Below, one piece after another: positions 6,823 through 14,057 of a stretch of DNA of 21,230 bases. Position 1 is the first letter of the stretch, and each line of letters starts with the position of its first letter. Both the position numbers and the translations under genes were made by a program. The stretch is from positions 1 to 21,230 of the forward strand of contig CANQCJ010000013.1 in assembly GCA_947589205.1 (NCBI GenBank), read 5' to 3'. Below the pieces are notes generated by a model. That model worked only from the letters and a program-made list of their open reading frames with translations. It did not search any database and was not told the origin of the DNA. Origin of the DNA: an uncultured Ruminococcus sp. Its GTDB lineage: Bacteria > Bacillota > Clostridia > Oscillospirales > Ruminococcaceae.

Positions 6823-7674
6823 ATGAAAAGACTGGTAACAATACAAGATATATCCTGCTTTGGGAAATGCTCGCTGACCTGCGCGCTGCCTGTTATCTCA
6901 GCAATGGGCATTGAAACCTCCGTCATTCCGACCGCCGTCCTGTCGACCCACACCGGCGGCGGCTTCAGCGGCTACACCTTCCGCGACCTGACGGACGATA
7001 TTCCCGCCATCGCCGAGCATTGGAAAAAGCTGGGGCTAAAATTTGACGCGATATACACCGGCTACATCGGCTCCTGCCGCCAGATAGAGGTCGTCAAGCG
7101 TTTCATCGAGCAGTTCCGTACCGAAAACACTATCGTCGTGGTAGACCCGGTGATGGGCGACAACGGCAGAATGTACGCGGGCTTCGACGCGAAATTCGTA
7201 AGCTCCATGAAAACTCTCTGCGCGATGGCGGACTGCATTCTGCCCAACGCGACCGAAGCCGCCCTGCTGAGCGGGCGGGAATATGCTGAACGTCCCGACG
7301 AACGGCAAATGCGCGAGATGATAAGCCGTATTTATTCGCTTGGCTGTAGGATAGTGGTAATGACCGGCGCGTCTCCCGACAGAGAACATAACGGCGCGCT
7401 GCTCGGAAACGCCGCGACCGGCGAATTTTACTCGTCCTACTGCGAAAACATCAGCGGCAGCTACCACAGCACCGGCGACATTTTCGCGGGCGTTTTCAGC
7501 GGCGGACTGACCCTCGGCATGGGCGAAAAAAGGTCGCTCGACCTTGCCGTCAATTTCACCCGCGACTGCGTAAAAGCGACCGTTCCGATACGCGAGGAGC
7601 AATGGTACTCTGTGCGGTTTGAGCCGTGTCTGGGACAGCTCATCGAAGCGACTAAGGAGTACTTAAACGATTAA
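6823..7674 (+). CDS. Pyridoxamine/pyridoxal kinase (PdxY/ThiD-type ribokinase superfamily)
   Basis: A 283-residue cytoplasmic kinase that should phosphorylate pyridoxamine or pyridoxal to salvage vitamin B6. The N-terminus (KRLVTIQDISCFGKCS) and the segments THTGGGFSGYTFRDLT and DPVMGDNGRMY are typical of pyridoxal/pyridoxamine kinases. The superfamily catalytic signature is STGDIFAG, with D219 as the general base. The start is ATG 6823, with AAGGAG (6808-6813) nine bases upstream; an in-frame GTG at 6787 lies upstream of the -10 and is rejected. The gene is monocistronic with its own consensus promoter, and the next gene has a separate one. Hydroxymethylpyrimidine kinase is an alternative activity, but the N-terminal motifs favour B6 salvage. 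Confidence 0.88.
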   Translation: MKRLVTIQDISCFGKCSLTCALPVISAMGIETSVIPTAVLSTHTGGGFSGYTFRDLTDDIPAIAEHWKKLGLKFDAIYTGYIGSCRQIEVVKRFIEQFRTENTIVVVDPVMGDNGRMYAGFDAKFVSSMKTLCAMADCILPNATEAALLSGREYAERPDERQMREMISRIYSLGCRIVVMTGASPDREHNGALLGNAATGEFYSSYCENISGSYHSTGDIFAGVFSGGLTLGMGEKRSLDLAVNFTRDCVKATVPIREEQWYSVRFEPCLGQLIEATKEYLND

Positions 7675-7706
7675 ATAAAAATTAACATAAACTATGTGCG
7701 AAATGC

Positions 7707-7735
7707 TTGACAAAAGGTTTAAAAAATGATATAAT
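7707..7735 (+). promoter_or_regulatory. Consensus sigma-A promoter of the GGDEF gene
   Basis: TTGACA (7707-7712), a 17-base spacer and TATAAT (7730-7735), with an extended -10 TGA just upstream (7727-7729). The region around it is very AT-rich. A strong promoter is unexpected for a signalling enzyme and suggests repression or another control. Confidence 0.88.
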
Positions 7736-7770
7736 ATTATATAAAATCTTTTAGAAGGCGGCGTTGAAAA

Positions 7771-9660
7771 ATGTTTAAAAGCGACAATAAGGAATACAAA
7801 ATACTCGGTATCTGCGCTGCTGGCATAAATTTTGAAAATGTACAAAATATTGTAGGCTCGGTCTCCCAGGCAGCGCGGGAGCGCGGTTACAAGGTGTTTA
7901 TTTTCAACTGCTTTTCCGATCTTTTTAACGACAACGCTTACTCGAAGGGCGAGGGAAGCGTTTACCGCCTGATAAATCCGCGCATGCTCGACGCGCTGGT
8001 CATTCTGCCCGAGTCGATAAAAAACGACGCCGCCGTTGAAGAGATAATAAGCCGCGCAAAAAGCGACGATATCCCGGTCATAATCATCGACAGGGTGATC
8101 CCCGGCTGCTGCTCGTTCACGTTCAATTACGCCGACAGCTTTGACAACATCGTGCGCCACGTTTTTGAACACCACGGCTGCCGCAGAGTAAATTTCATCG
8201 CGGGCATAAAGGGCAACGAGTTTTCTCAGACCCGCGAGGACTGCTATCTGCGCGCCCTCGAACGCCACGGCATACCCTTTGAAGAGGGCAGGCTCGGTTA
8301 CGGCGATTTCTGGGAAAAGCCGACAAAAATGGTAGTCCTCGACTTCATAAACAGCGGCCTGCCGTTCCCCGAAGCGATAATATGCTGCAACGACACCACC
8401 GCGATAACCGCCTGCCGAATGCTGCGCGAACACGGCTATAACGTGCCGGAGGACGTTATCGTGACGGGCTTTGACGGAATAGAACACGAAAAATATGTTT
8501 CGCCGCGCCTTACGACCGCCGCCGCCGATATTGAAACACTCGGAAAGCTGGTCGCTAAAGCCGCCGACGACTTGACGGCGGGCAGGGAGGTGCCCGAAGT
8601 AACGGAGATCCCCTACGCCGTAAGATTTTCACAATCCTGCGGCTGCGCTCCGCTCGACCGCGAAGCTGTAGGCGATATGATAAGCGAGCTTTACAACAGG
8701 ATAAGCACCGCCGACGGTCACGAATCGTTCATGTTTTCCTACCTCGCAGACACGGTGGAATGCACCTCCTCGGAGGAGCTTGCGCGGATAATGGCGTCTC
8801 ACGCCGACAGCTTTTCGTGGACCTGCATCAACGCCGATTTCCTTGGCAAGCCGTCCGATGAACGCTACCATGAGGTATATACCAAGAAAATGACCGCGCT
8901 TGTCATGCGCGAGGGCGGGGAGTTTTACACCAATATAGAATTTGACGCCGAACAAATGCTCCCCTACACGGCTTCCGCGCTGGAAAATTACGACATACTG
9001 ATGTTCTGCCCGCTGCACTTTCAGGATCAGGTGATCGGCTACTACGCGGTGTCGGTCGGCGGGGAAAATTTCTCGTTCACGAACGTCCGCAGGTTTGTCA
9101 ACGTAACGAACCAGATAATGGAAAGCTACAAAAACCGCCAGCGTCTCGAGCTGGTAAACGCCGAGCTTGCGCAGATGCACATTCGCGACCCGATGACGGG
9201 GATCTACAACCGCCGCGGATTTTACAACAAGGTTCGGGAGCTTTTCGAGCAGACCGATGAAGCCTGCGACGCGGTGATCTTTTCTATCGACATGGACGGC
9301 TTGAAGCCGATAAACGATACATACGGTCACACCGAGGGCGACAGGGCGATAAAAGCCGTTTCCGGCGCGCTGGAGAGCTGCGCGGAGGACGGGGAGATCT
9401 GTTCGCGTTTCGGCGGAGACGAGTTTGTGGTTTTCTCGGCGAATGCGAGCGATGAGCATATCGAAAGCTACATCGGCGCGATAAACAGCGCGATAGACGA
9501 TTTCAACGCCGAGAGCGGTGCGCCGTACAAAGTGCGGATAAGCTGCGGCGCGGTCAAGGCGCGTATAAAGAGTACCGAGCAGCTTGACGATTTTATAAAA
9601 ATTGCCGATATAAGAATGTACGAGCAGAAGCGTTTGCATAAAAAAGAGAAGCAGCATTAA
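7771..9660 (+). CDS. Diguanylate cyclase with an N-terminal LacI/PBP1-like ligand-binding domain
   Basis: A 629-residue protein that probably makes cyclic di-GMP in response to a cytoplasmic small molecule. Residues about 10-285 are a type-1 periplasmic-binding-protein fold as in LacI regulators (DIPVIIIDRV, EAIICCNDTTAITACRML, VTGFDGIEHEKYVSPRLTT), ending in the SCGC segment often seen after such domains. There is no signal peptide, membrane segment or helix-turn-helix, so it should sense ligand inside the cell. Residues about 300-450 look like a GAF-type module. The GGDEF domain starts at RDPMTGIYNRRGF and has an intact RFGGDEF (GGDEF at 548-552). The RxxD inhibitory site is not present at the usual spacing. 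GAAGG lies 12 bases before ATG 7771. The gene is monocistronic. The ligand is unknown. Confidence 0.88.
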   Translation: MFKSDNKEYKILGICAAGINFENVQNIVGSVSQAARERGYKVFIFNCFSDLFNDNAYSKGEGSVYRLINPRMLDALVILPESIKNDAAVEEIISRAKSDDIPVIIIDRVIPGCCSFTFNYADSFDNIVRHVFEHHGCRRVNFIAGIKGNEFSQTREDCYLRALERHGIPFEEGRLGYGDFWEKPTKMVVLDFINSGLPFPEAIICCNDTTAITACRMLREHGYNVPEDVIVTGFDGIEHEKYVSPRLTTAAADIETLGKLVAKAADDLTAGREVPEVTEIPYAVRFSQSCGCAPLDREAVGDMISELYNRISTADGHESFMFSYLADTVECTSSEELARIMASHADSFSWTCINADFLGKPSDERYHEVYTKKMTALVMREGGEFYTNIEFDAEQMLPYTASALENYDILMFCPLHFQDQVIGYYAVSVGGENFSFTNVRRFVNVTNQIMESYKNRQRLELVNAELAQMHIRDPMTGIYNRRGFYNKVRELFEQTDEACDAVIFSIDMDGLKPINDTYGHTEGDRAIKAVSGALESCAEDGEICSRFGGDEFVVFSANASDEHIESYIGAINSAIDDFNAESGAPYKVRISCGAVKARIKSTEQLDDFIKIADIRMYEQKRLHKKEKQH

Positions 9661-9669
9661 AAATAAAAC

Positions 9670-9706
9670 AAAAAGGGAGAGCGCAGGATCACTCTCCCTT
9701 GTTTTT
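9670..9706. terminator. Bidirectional terminator between convergent genes
   Basis: Perfect 9-bp arms AAGGGAGAG (9673-9681) and CTCTCCCTT (9692-9700) enclose a 10-nt loop, with a T-run to the right (gttttt) and an A-run to the left. It would serve the GGDEF gene on + and glmU on the minus strand, whose stop is only ten bases away. Confidence 0.88.
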
Positions 9707-9715
9707 GCAAAAAAT

Positions 9716-11158
9716 TCAGTCCTTATTTTCCCCGCCGCTTTCAAGCTGCTCTTTGAGATGCTCATACTTCTCGGTGCGCGCTTTAAGCTTGTTGATGGCG
9801 TAGCCCTCCTTGATGGCGGCTTTTCCGCGCTCTATGGCAAGCGCGTTGTCGGGAATATCCTTGGTTATCGTTGAGCCTGCCGCGGTGTACGCGCCCTTTC
9901 CGACGCGGACGGGGGCGACAAGATTCGTGTTGCAGCCGATAAACGCATTGTCCTCGATTACCGTGCGGGATTTCTCATAGCCGTTGTAGTTTACCGTCAC
10001 AACTCCGCAGCCGAAGTTGACGTTCGCGCCGACGTCGCTGTCGCCGATGTAGGTTAGATGAGATACCGACGTATATTCGCCTATCGTGGAATTTTTTATC
10101 TCGACAAAATCGCCGATCTTTACGCCGCGCATTATGTGGCTGTTCGGACGAAGCTGAACGAACGGACCTATTTTTACATCGTTTTCAATGACCGATTCAT
10201 ACGCCTGAACATAGTTGAGATCGACGTTGCTTCCGACAACGGTGTTTTCTAAAACGCAGTTGTTGCCGATCCTGCAATTTTCTCCGATAACGGTGCTTCC
10301 GCGCAGCACGACTCCCGCGTTTATGACCGTGCCCTTGCCGATAGTCACCTTAGAACCGATGATAACTCCGTCCGTGCAGGTAAATTCGATACCGTTGTCA
10401 AGATGCCTGCCGATAATTTCGGCGCGCGCTATGTTGTTAAGCTCTAACAGCTCACGGCGGTCGTTAGCCCCTCTCGCCGCGCTTGAATCGCGGGAAATAT
10501 ATGCGTCCGCTTTTTTGCCCTTTTCGATAAGCAGCTTTATGCAGTCGGGCAGATAGTATTCACCCTGCGCGTTGTCGTTGGTTATCTCGCCGAGAGTTTC
10601 CAGCAGCTCCTTGCCGGCGAACCAGTAGCAGCCGACATTTATCTCGTTTATCATGAGCTGCATGGGGTCGCAGTCCTTCTGCTCTACAATCGCGCTGAGT
10701 CCATCAGAGCTTCTGATAACTCTTCCGTATCCGGTGGGATTTTCCAGCCTCGCCGTGACGATAGTAACAGCGCAGCCCTTCTTTTCGTGCAGCTCGAGAG
10801 AACCGTTGATGGTGTCCACATCAATAAACGGCAGGTCTCCGTTGAGCACCAAAATATTAGCGTCCGAAAATTTTTCCAGCTCGCCGCTCGCCTGCATCAC
10901 CGCATGACCCGTTCCGAGCTGCTCCGCCTGCAATATAGTAGTGATATTTGAAACTGATCTTCTCTTTGCAAGATATTCGTCTATCATATCTCCATTGTAG
11001 CCTTTAATAACGAAAATATTTTTTATACCCGCCCTTTCGCAGGCGTTAAGCTCCCATTCGAGCATAGGCTCTCCGAGCACCTCGCAGAGCACCTTCGGCT
11101 TGACGGTCTTCATTCTTTTTCCCTGCCCGCCGGCAAGGATAACGGCAGCGTTTTCCAT
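9716..11158 (-). CDS. glmU: Bifunctional UDP-N-acetylglucosamine diphosphorylase / glucosamine-1-phosphate N-acetyltransferase
   Basis: A 480-residue cytoplasmic enzyme that acetylates glucosamine-1-phosphate and couples it to UTP, giving UDP-GlcNAc for peptidoglycan. The N-terminal pyrophosphorylase domain opens with AAVILAGGQGKRMK and contains LVLNGDLPFID. The C-terminal left-handed beta-helix shows hexapeptide repeats and the acetyltransferase signature SHLTYIGDSDVG with catalytic H367, then NFGCGVVTVNYNG. Both active sites look intact. ATG 11158 is chosen: it follows AAGGAG (complement of 11171-11176) by 12 bases, whereas extending to a TTG at 11179 would place the start upstream of that site. 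Length is slightly above the usual 450-460. It is monocistronic, with its own consensus promoter and shared terminator. Confidence 0.96.
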   Translation of the reverse strand: MENAAVILAGGQGKRMKTVKPKVLCEVLGEPMLEWELNACERAGIKNIFVIKGYNGDMIDEYLAKRRSVSNITTILQAEQLGTGHAVMQASGELEKFSDANILVLNGDLPFIDVDTINGSLELHEKKGCAVTIVTARLENPTGYGRVIRSSDGLSAIVEQKDCDPMQLMINEINVGCYWFAGKELLETLGEITNDNAQGEYYLPDCIKLLIEKGKKADAYISRDSSAARGANDRRELLELNNIARAEIIGRHLDNGIEFTCTDGVIIGSKVTIGKGTVINAGVVLRGSTVIGENCRIGNNCVLENTVVGSNVDLNYVQAYESVIENDVKIGPFVQLRPNSHIMRGVKIGDFVEIKNSTIGEYTSVSHLTYIGDSDVGANVNFGCGVVTVNYNGYEKSRTVIEDNAFIGCNTNLVAPVRVGKGAYTAAGSTITKDIPDNALAIERGKAAIKEGYAINKLKARTEKYEHLKEQLESGGENKD

Positions 11159-11193
11159 AGATAAAACACTCTCCTTCAAAATTTTCTTTTTCT

Positions 11194-11222
11194 ATTATAT
11201 TACATAGAATGAAAAAAGTCAA
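11194..11222 (-). promoter_or_regulatory. Sigma-A promoter of glmU
   Basis: On the minus strand TTGACT (complement of 11217-11222), a 17-base spacer and TATAAT (complement of 11194-11199). It sits back-to-back with the lipase promoter, the two -35 boxes only nine bases apart, so the two polymerases may compete. Confidence 0.88.
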
Positions 11223-11231
11223 GGGGCGGAC

Positions 11232-11260
11232 TTGATTTTTACTTAAAATTGTGTTATATT
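11232..11260 (+). promoter_or_regulatory. Sigma-A promoter of the lipase gene
   Basis: TTGATT (11232-11237), a 17-base spacer and TATATT (11255-11260), with an extended -10 TGT (11252-11254). It is weaker than the divergent glmU promoter. Its position excludes the TTG at 11249 as a start codon. Confidence 0.7.
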
Positions 11261-11296
11261 AGAAGTAATATAAAAAAACGAAGTCCGGTGATTTTT

Positions 11297-12628
11297 TTGA
11301 AAAAAATAAAAAACGCCGTCGAGCTGCTTCTTTTGCTGACCCTGCTCAACAGCGTGAGCCTGTACAGGCTGCTCGATATACCAAAGCCCGTCAAAATAAC
11401 GGCGATAGCTTTGCTGAGCATTTTCTATTTTGCCATGATATTTGTAAATATACATAAGGGCGCGGATAAAAAGCTGCGGCGGCTTTCAAAGGCGGCGGAA
11501 AATGTCGGCTTTTCGGCGGCGGCGCTGTTTTTTCAAACGATCGTGTTCGCCTGCATTACCGCATTCGGCGGACTTTCGTTCGGGCGGCTGGCGGCTAACG
11601 CTTTGCAGGCGTTCGCGATGATATTTCTTCTCGGTCTTTCCGGGATCCTTCGGCTCGCCTTTTCTTCAAAGCAGGTAAAATTATATATGTACGTCGTTTT
11701 GTGGTTCACATGGTTCCTGCCGGTAATAAATTTTTTTGTGCTCGTCTATTTTTACCGCAAGGCAAAGCGCGAATTTCGTTTTGAGCAGGCAAGGACGGAA
11801 TTAAACATAAAGCGCAAAAAAAGCGAGATCTGCAAAACGAAATACCCGATACTTTTGGTACACGGTATATTTTTCCGCGACTGGCAGGCGTTCAACTATT
11901 GGGGCAGGATTCCTGCGGAGCTTATCGAAAACGGCGCGGAAATATATTACGCAAACCAGCAGTCCGCCGAGAGCGTTGAGCGCAGCGCGGCGGAGATAGC
12001 GCGGAGCATTCAAATGATAATTGCCGAAACGGGCGCGGAAAAGATAAATATTATCGCCCATTCAAAGGGCGGTCTCGATTCGCGCTATGCTCTTTCCCGT
12101 CTCGGCATGGACAAATACGCCGCGACCTTAACGACAATAAACACCCCTCATAGGGGAGTGCCGTTTGCCGACAGGCTTTTATCAAAGGCTTCACAAAAGA
12201 CTGCGGACTTTATTGATAAAAAATACAACAGGCTTTTTTCCGCTTTGGGCGACAACGACCCGCACTTTCTCAAGGGCGTAACGGAGCTGACGGCGAGCCG
12301 ATGTGCGCGTTTTAACGCGATGACCCCCGATTCGCCGCTTGTGGAATACCGCAGCATAGGTTCGCGCATGACCTCGTTTTTTTCCTCGCCGTTCCCGCTT
12401 AACCTGACCTATCTGCTCTGCCGCAGGGACAGCCCCTACGGCAATGACGGGCTTGTGACAACAGGATCCATGCTCTTTTGGGAAAACAGCACGATGATCC
12501 CCGACACCAAACGCCGCGGCATTTCCCACGGAGATATGGTCGATCTTATGAGGGAGAACATCAAGGGCTTTGATGTGAGGGAGTTTTATGTAGAGCTTGT
12601 CAAGGATCTTAAAGAGCGAGGATATTAG
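11297..12628 (+). CDS. Membrane-anchored alpha/beta-hydrolase, triacylglycerol lipase/esterase type
   Basis: A predicted 444-residue protein with two parts. Residues 1 to about 165 hold five hydrophobic segments (for example ITAIALLSIFYFAMIFVNI and VLWFTWFLPVINFFVLVYFY). The rest is a lipase-like alpha/beta-hydrolase: YPILLVHGIFFRDW gives the oxyanion-hole region, AHSKGG the nucleophile elbow (S256), GNDGLV the acid (D384) and SHGDMVD the catalytic His (H411). The topology suggests a membrane-tethered esterase; with five segments and basic loops the side of the hydrolase domain is uncertain. The start is inferred: TTG 11297 follows GGTGAT (11287-11292), complementary to the 16S 3' end; GTG 11288 is an alternative. 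No partner gene indicates the substrate. Confidence is high for the fold and moderate for the start. Confidence 0.85.
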   Translation: MKKIKNAVELLLLLTLLNSVSLYRLLDIPKPVKITAIALLSIFYFAMIFVNIHKGADKKLRRLSKAAENVGFSAAALFFQTIVFACITAFGGLSFGRLAANALQAFAMIFLLGLSGILRLAFSSKQVKLYMYVVLWFTWFLPVINFFVLVYFYRKAKREFRFEQARTELNIKRKKSEICKTKYPILLVHGIFFRDWQAFNYWGRIPAELIENGAEIYYANQQSAESVERSAAEIARSIQMIIAETGAEKINIIAHSKGGLDSRYALSRLGMDKYAATLTTINTPHRGVPFADRLLSKASQKTADFIDKKYNRLFSALGDNDPHFLKGVTELTASRCARFNAMTPDSPLVEYRSIGSRMTSFFSSPFPLNLTYLLCRRDSPYGNDGLVTTGSMLFWENSTMIPDTKRRGISHGDMVDLMRENIKGFDVREFYVELVKDLKERGY

Positions 12629-12836
12629 AAGCAGAGATCATAAGATAGAAGATAGAGGTTAGAAATTAGAAAGCCTACAAATCTCTTCTAATAGTTGGCG
12701 GAGTTTTACGGTTTCGTGAAACGAAATCGAGGTCATTGACCTCTGTTTGAACGCAGTTCAAACCGTAAAACCTCTGTGGTCTGAACCGCAGGTTCAGACG
12801 CTTACCTCTTACCTCTCACCTCTAACTTCTAAAAGG
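12624..12836. repeat. Composite intergenic element: inverted heptamer ends around a cloverleaf and a triloop hairpin
   Basis: This fills the lipase-radical SAM gap. The left end has heptamers GATAGAA, GATAGAG, GTTAGAA, ATTAGAA (12644-12671, with one more ATTAGAA at the lipase stop); the right end has TTACCTC, TTACCTC, TCACCTC, TAACTTC (12802-12829). One end is the complement type of the other (consensus YTCTNAC). Inside, 12703-12711 pairs with 12763-12771 (9 bp, perfect) around three perfect hairpins: 12712-12726 (GAA loop), 12729-12743 (ATT loop) and 12746-12762 (GCA loop). A further perfect 9-bp hairpin with a GCA loop lies at 12779-12799. The right end abuts the ribosome-binding site AAAAGGAG of the next gene. 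It resembles REP/MITE DNA but has no coding capacity. Confidence 0.8.
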
Positions 12837-12845
12837 AGTAAAACT

Positions 12846-14057
12846 ATGAAAGAAATACAACAGAAATTAGAACGCTGCCTGCTAAAGGTGCAAAAGCCCG
12901 CCCGCTATATAGGCGGCGAGCCGGGGAGCGTGGTCAAGGACTTATCGAAGGTGGACGTGCGGTTTGCGTTTTGCTTCCCGGACGTGTACGATGTGGGCAT
13001 GAGCCATCTGGGAATGAAGATACTTTACGGACTTAAAAACGCGCGGGAAAACTGGTGGTGCGAACGCGTGTTCATGCCGGAAAAGGATCTTGAAGCGATA
13101 ATGAAAGAAAACGGCATTCCGCTTTACGCGCTTGAAAGCTTAGACCCGATAAAGGATTTCGATTTTATCGGCTTCACGCTTCAATACGAGCTGTCATATA
13201 CAAATGTTTTGGAAATGCTCTCGCTTGCGGGCGTGCCTGTGCTTGCGGGCGAAAGAACGTCGCTGACGCCGATAGTGGTGGGCGGCGGACCGTGCGTCTG
13301 CGACCCCGAACCGATAGCTGACTTTTTCGACCTTTTTATTCTCGGAGAGGGCGAGGAGGTCAACATAGAGCTTATGGAGCTGTACGAAAGAATGAAGCCG
13401 CTTTCTCCGACAAAGCGCGAGTTTCTGCGTGAAGCGGCGAAAATAGAGGGCATATACGTTCCGTCATTTTACGATATCGAGTATAACGAGGACGGTACGG
13501 TTTCTTCAATAAAGCCGAATTGTGAGGGCGTTCCGGAAAAAGTAAAGAAGCGCGTTATAACGGATATAGACGGCGCGTATTTTCCTGAAAATTTTGTCGT
13601 GCCGTTTACGTCTATCGTTCACGACCGCGCGGTGGTGGAGGTGCTTCGCGGCTGCATACGCGGGTGCAGGTTCTGTCAGGCGGGATTTATCTACCGACCG
13701 TTTCGTGAAAAGACCTCCGACACTATCCGCCGTCAGGCGGAATGCCTTTGCGCCAACACCGGCTACGAGCAGGTGTCATTATCGTCGCTTTCTACCGGCG
13801 ACCATACCGATATTGTAAAAATGCTGACAACTCTTGCGGAGTATACCGACAAGGAGAACATAAATCTGTCGCTGCCGTCGCTGAGGATAGACAATTTCAG
13901 CGAGGAAATGTTAGAGAGGATAGCCGCTGTCAGAAAGAGCGGACTTACCTTTGCGCCGGAGGCGGGCACACAGCGGCTGAGGGACGTTATAAACAAAAAC
14001 ATCACCGAGGAGGAGATCCTGCGAAGCTGCGCGATGGCGTTTGCGGCGGCACTGTAA
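12846..14057 (+). CDS. B12-binding radical SAM protein (TIGR03960-like), N-terminal part before a frameshift
   Basis: A 403-codon reading frame encoding the first two thirds of the large radical SAM protein that normally pairs with a DUF2344 protein. Residues about 15-230 hold the N-terminal and cobalamin-binding-like domain (FCFPDVYDVGMSHLGMKILY, VVGGGPCVCDPEP). The radical SAM core carries the cluster motif C270-x3-C274-x2-C277 (LRGCIRGCRFCQAG). The start is ATG 12846, seven bases after AAAAGGAG (12831-12838); a longer frame from 12747 would be translated repeat DNA. The frame ends at TAA 14055 in CAMAFAAAL, exactly where homologues continue with GG...VKLYFMLGLP. The biochemical function of the family is not established; its genomic partners suggest RNA or ribosome-related modification. 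Confidence 0.85.
   Translation: MKEIQQKLERCLLKVQKPARYIGGEPGSVVKDLSKVDVRFAFCFPDVYDVGMSHLGMKILYGLKNARENWWCERVFMPEKDLEAIMKENGIPLYALESLDPIKDFDFIGFTLQYELSYTNVLEMLSLAGVPVLAGERTSLTPIVVGGGPCVCDPEPIADFFDLFILGEGEEVNIELMELYERMKPLSPTKREFLREAAKIEGIYVPSFYDIEYNEDGTVSSIKPNCEGVPEKVKKRVITDIDGAYFPENFVVPFTSIVHDRAVVEVLRGCIRGCRFCQAGFIYRPFREKTSDTIRRQAECLCANTGYEQVSLSSLSTGDHTDIVKMLTTLAEYTDKENINLSLPSLRIDNFSEEMLERIAAVRKSGLTFAPEAGTQRLRDVINKNITEEEILRSCAMAFAAAL

Noticed and set aside
8629..9765. A 378-codon open frame on the minus strand
   Set aside because: It is fully antisense to the GGDEF gene, crosses the convergent terminator, shows no recognisable domain and follows from the GC-rich codon pattern of the real gene.
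12703..12771. A tRNA or tRNA-like gene, because of the cloverleaf
   Set aside because: All loops have three bases, the outer stem is 9 bp, and no anticodon loop, T-loop motif or CCA-adjacent discriminator is present.
12624..12836. A CRISPR array or attachment site
   Set aside because: Repeats are 7 bp and degenerate with no spacers; there is no cas gene, integrase or tRNA target nearby.
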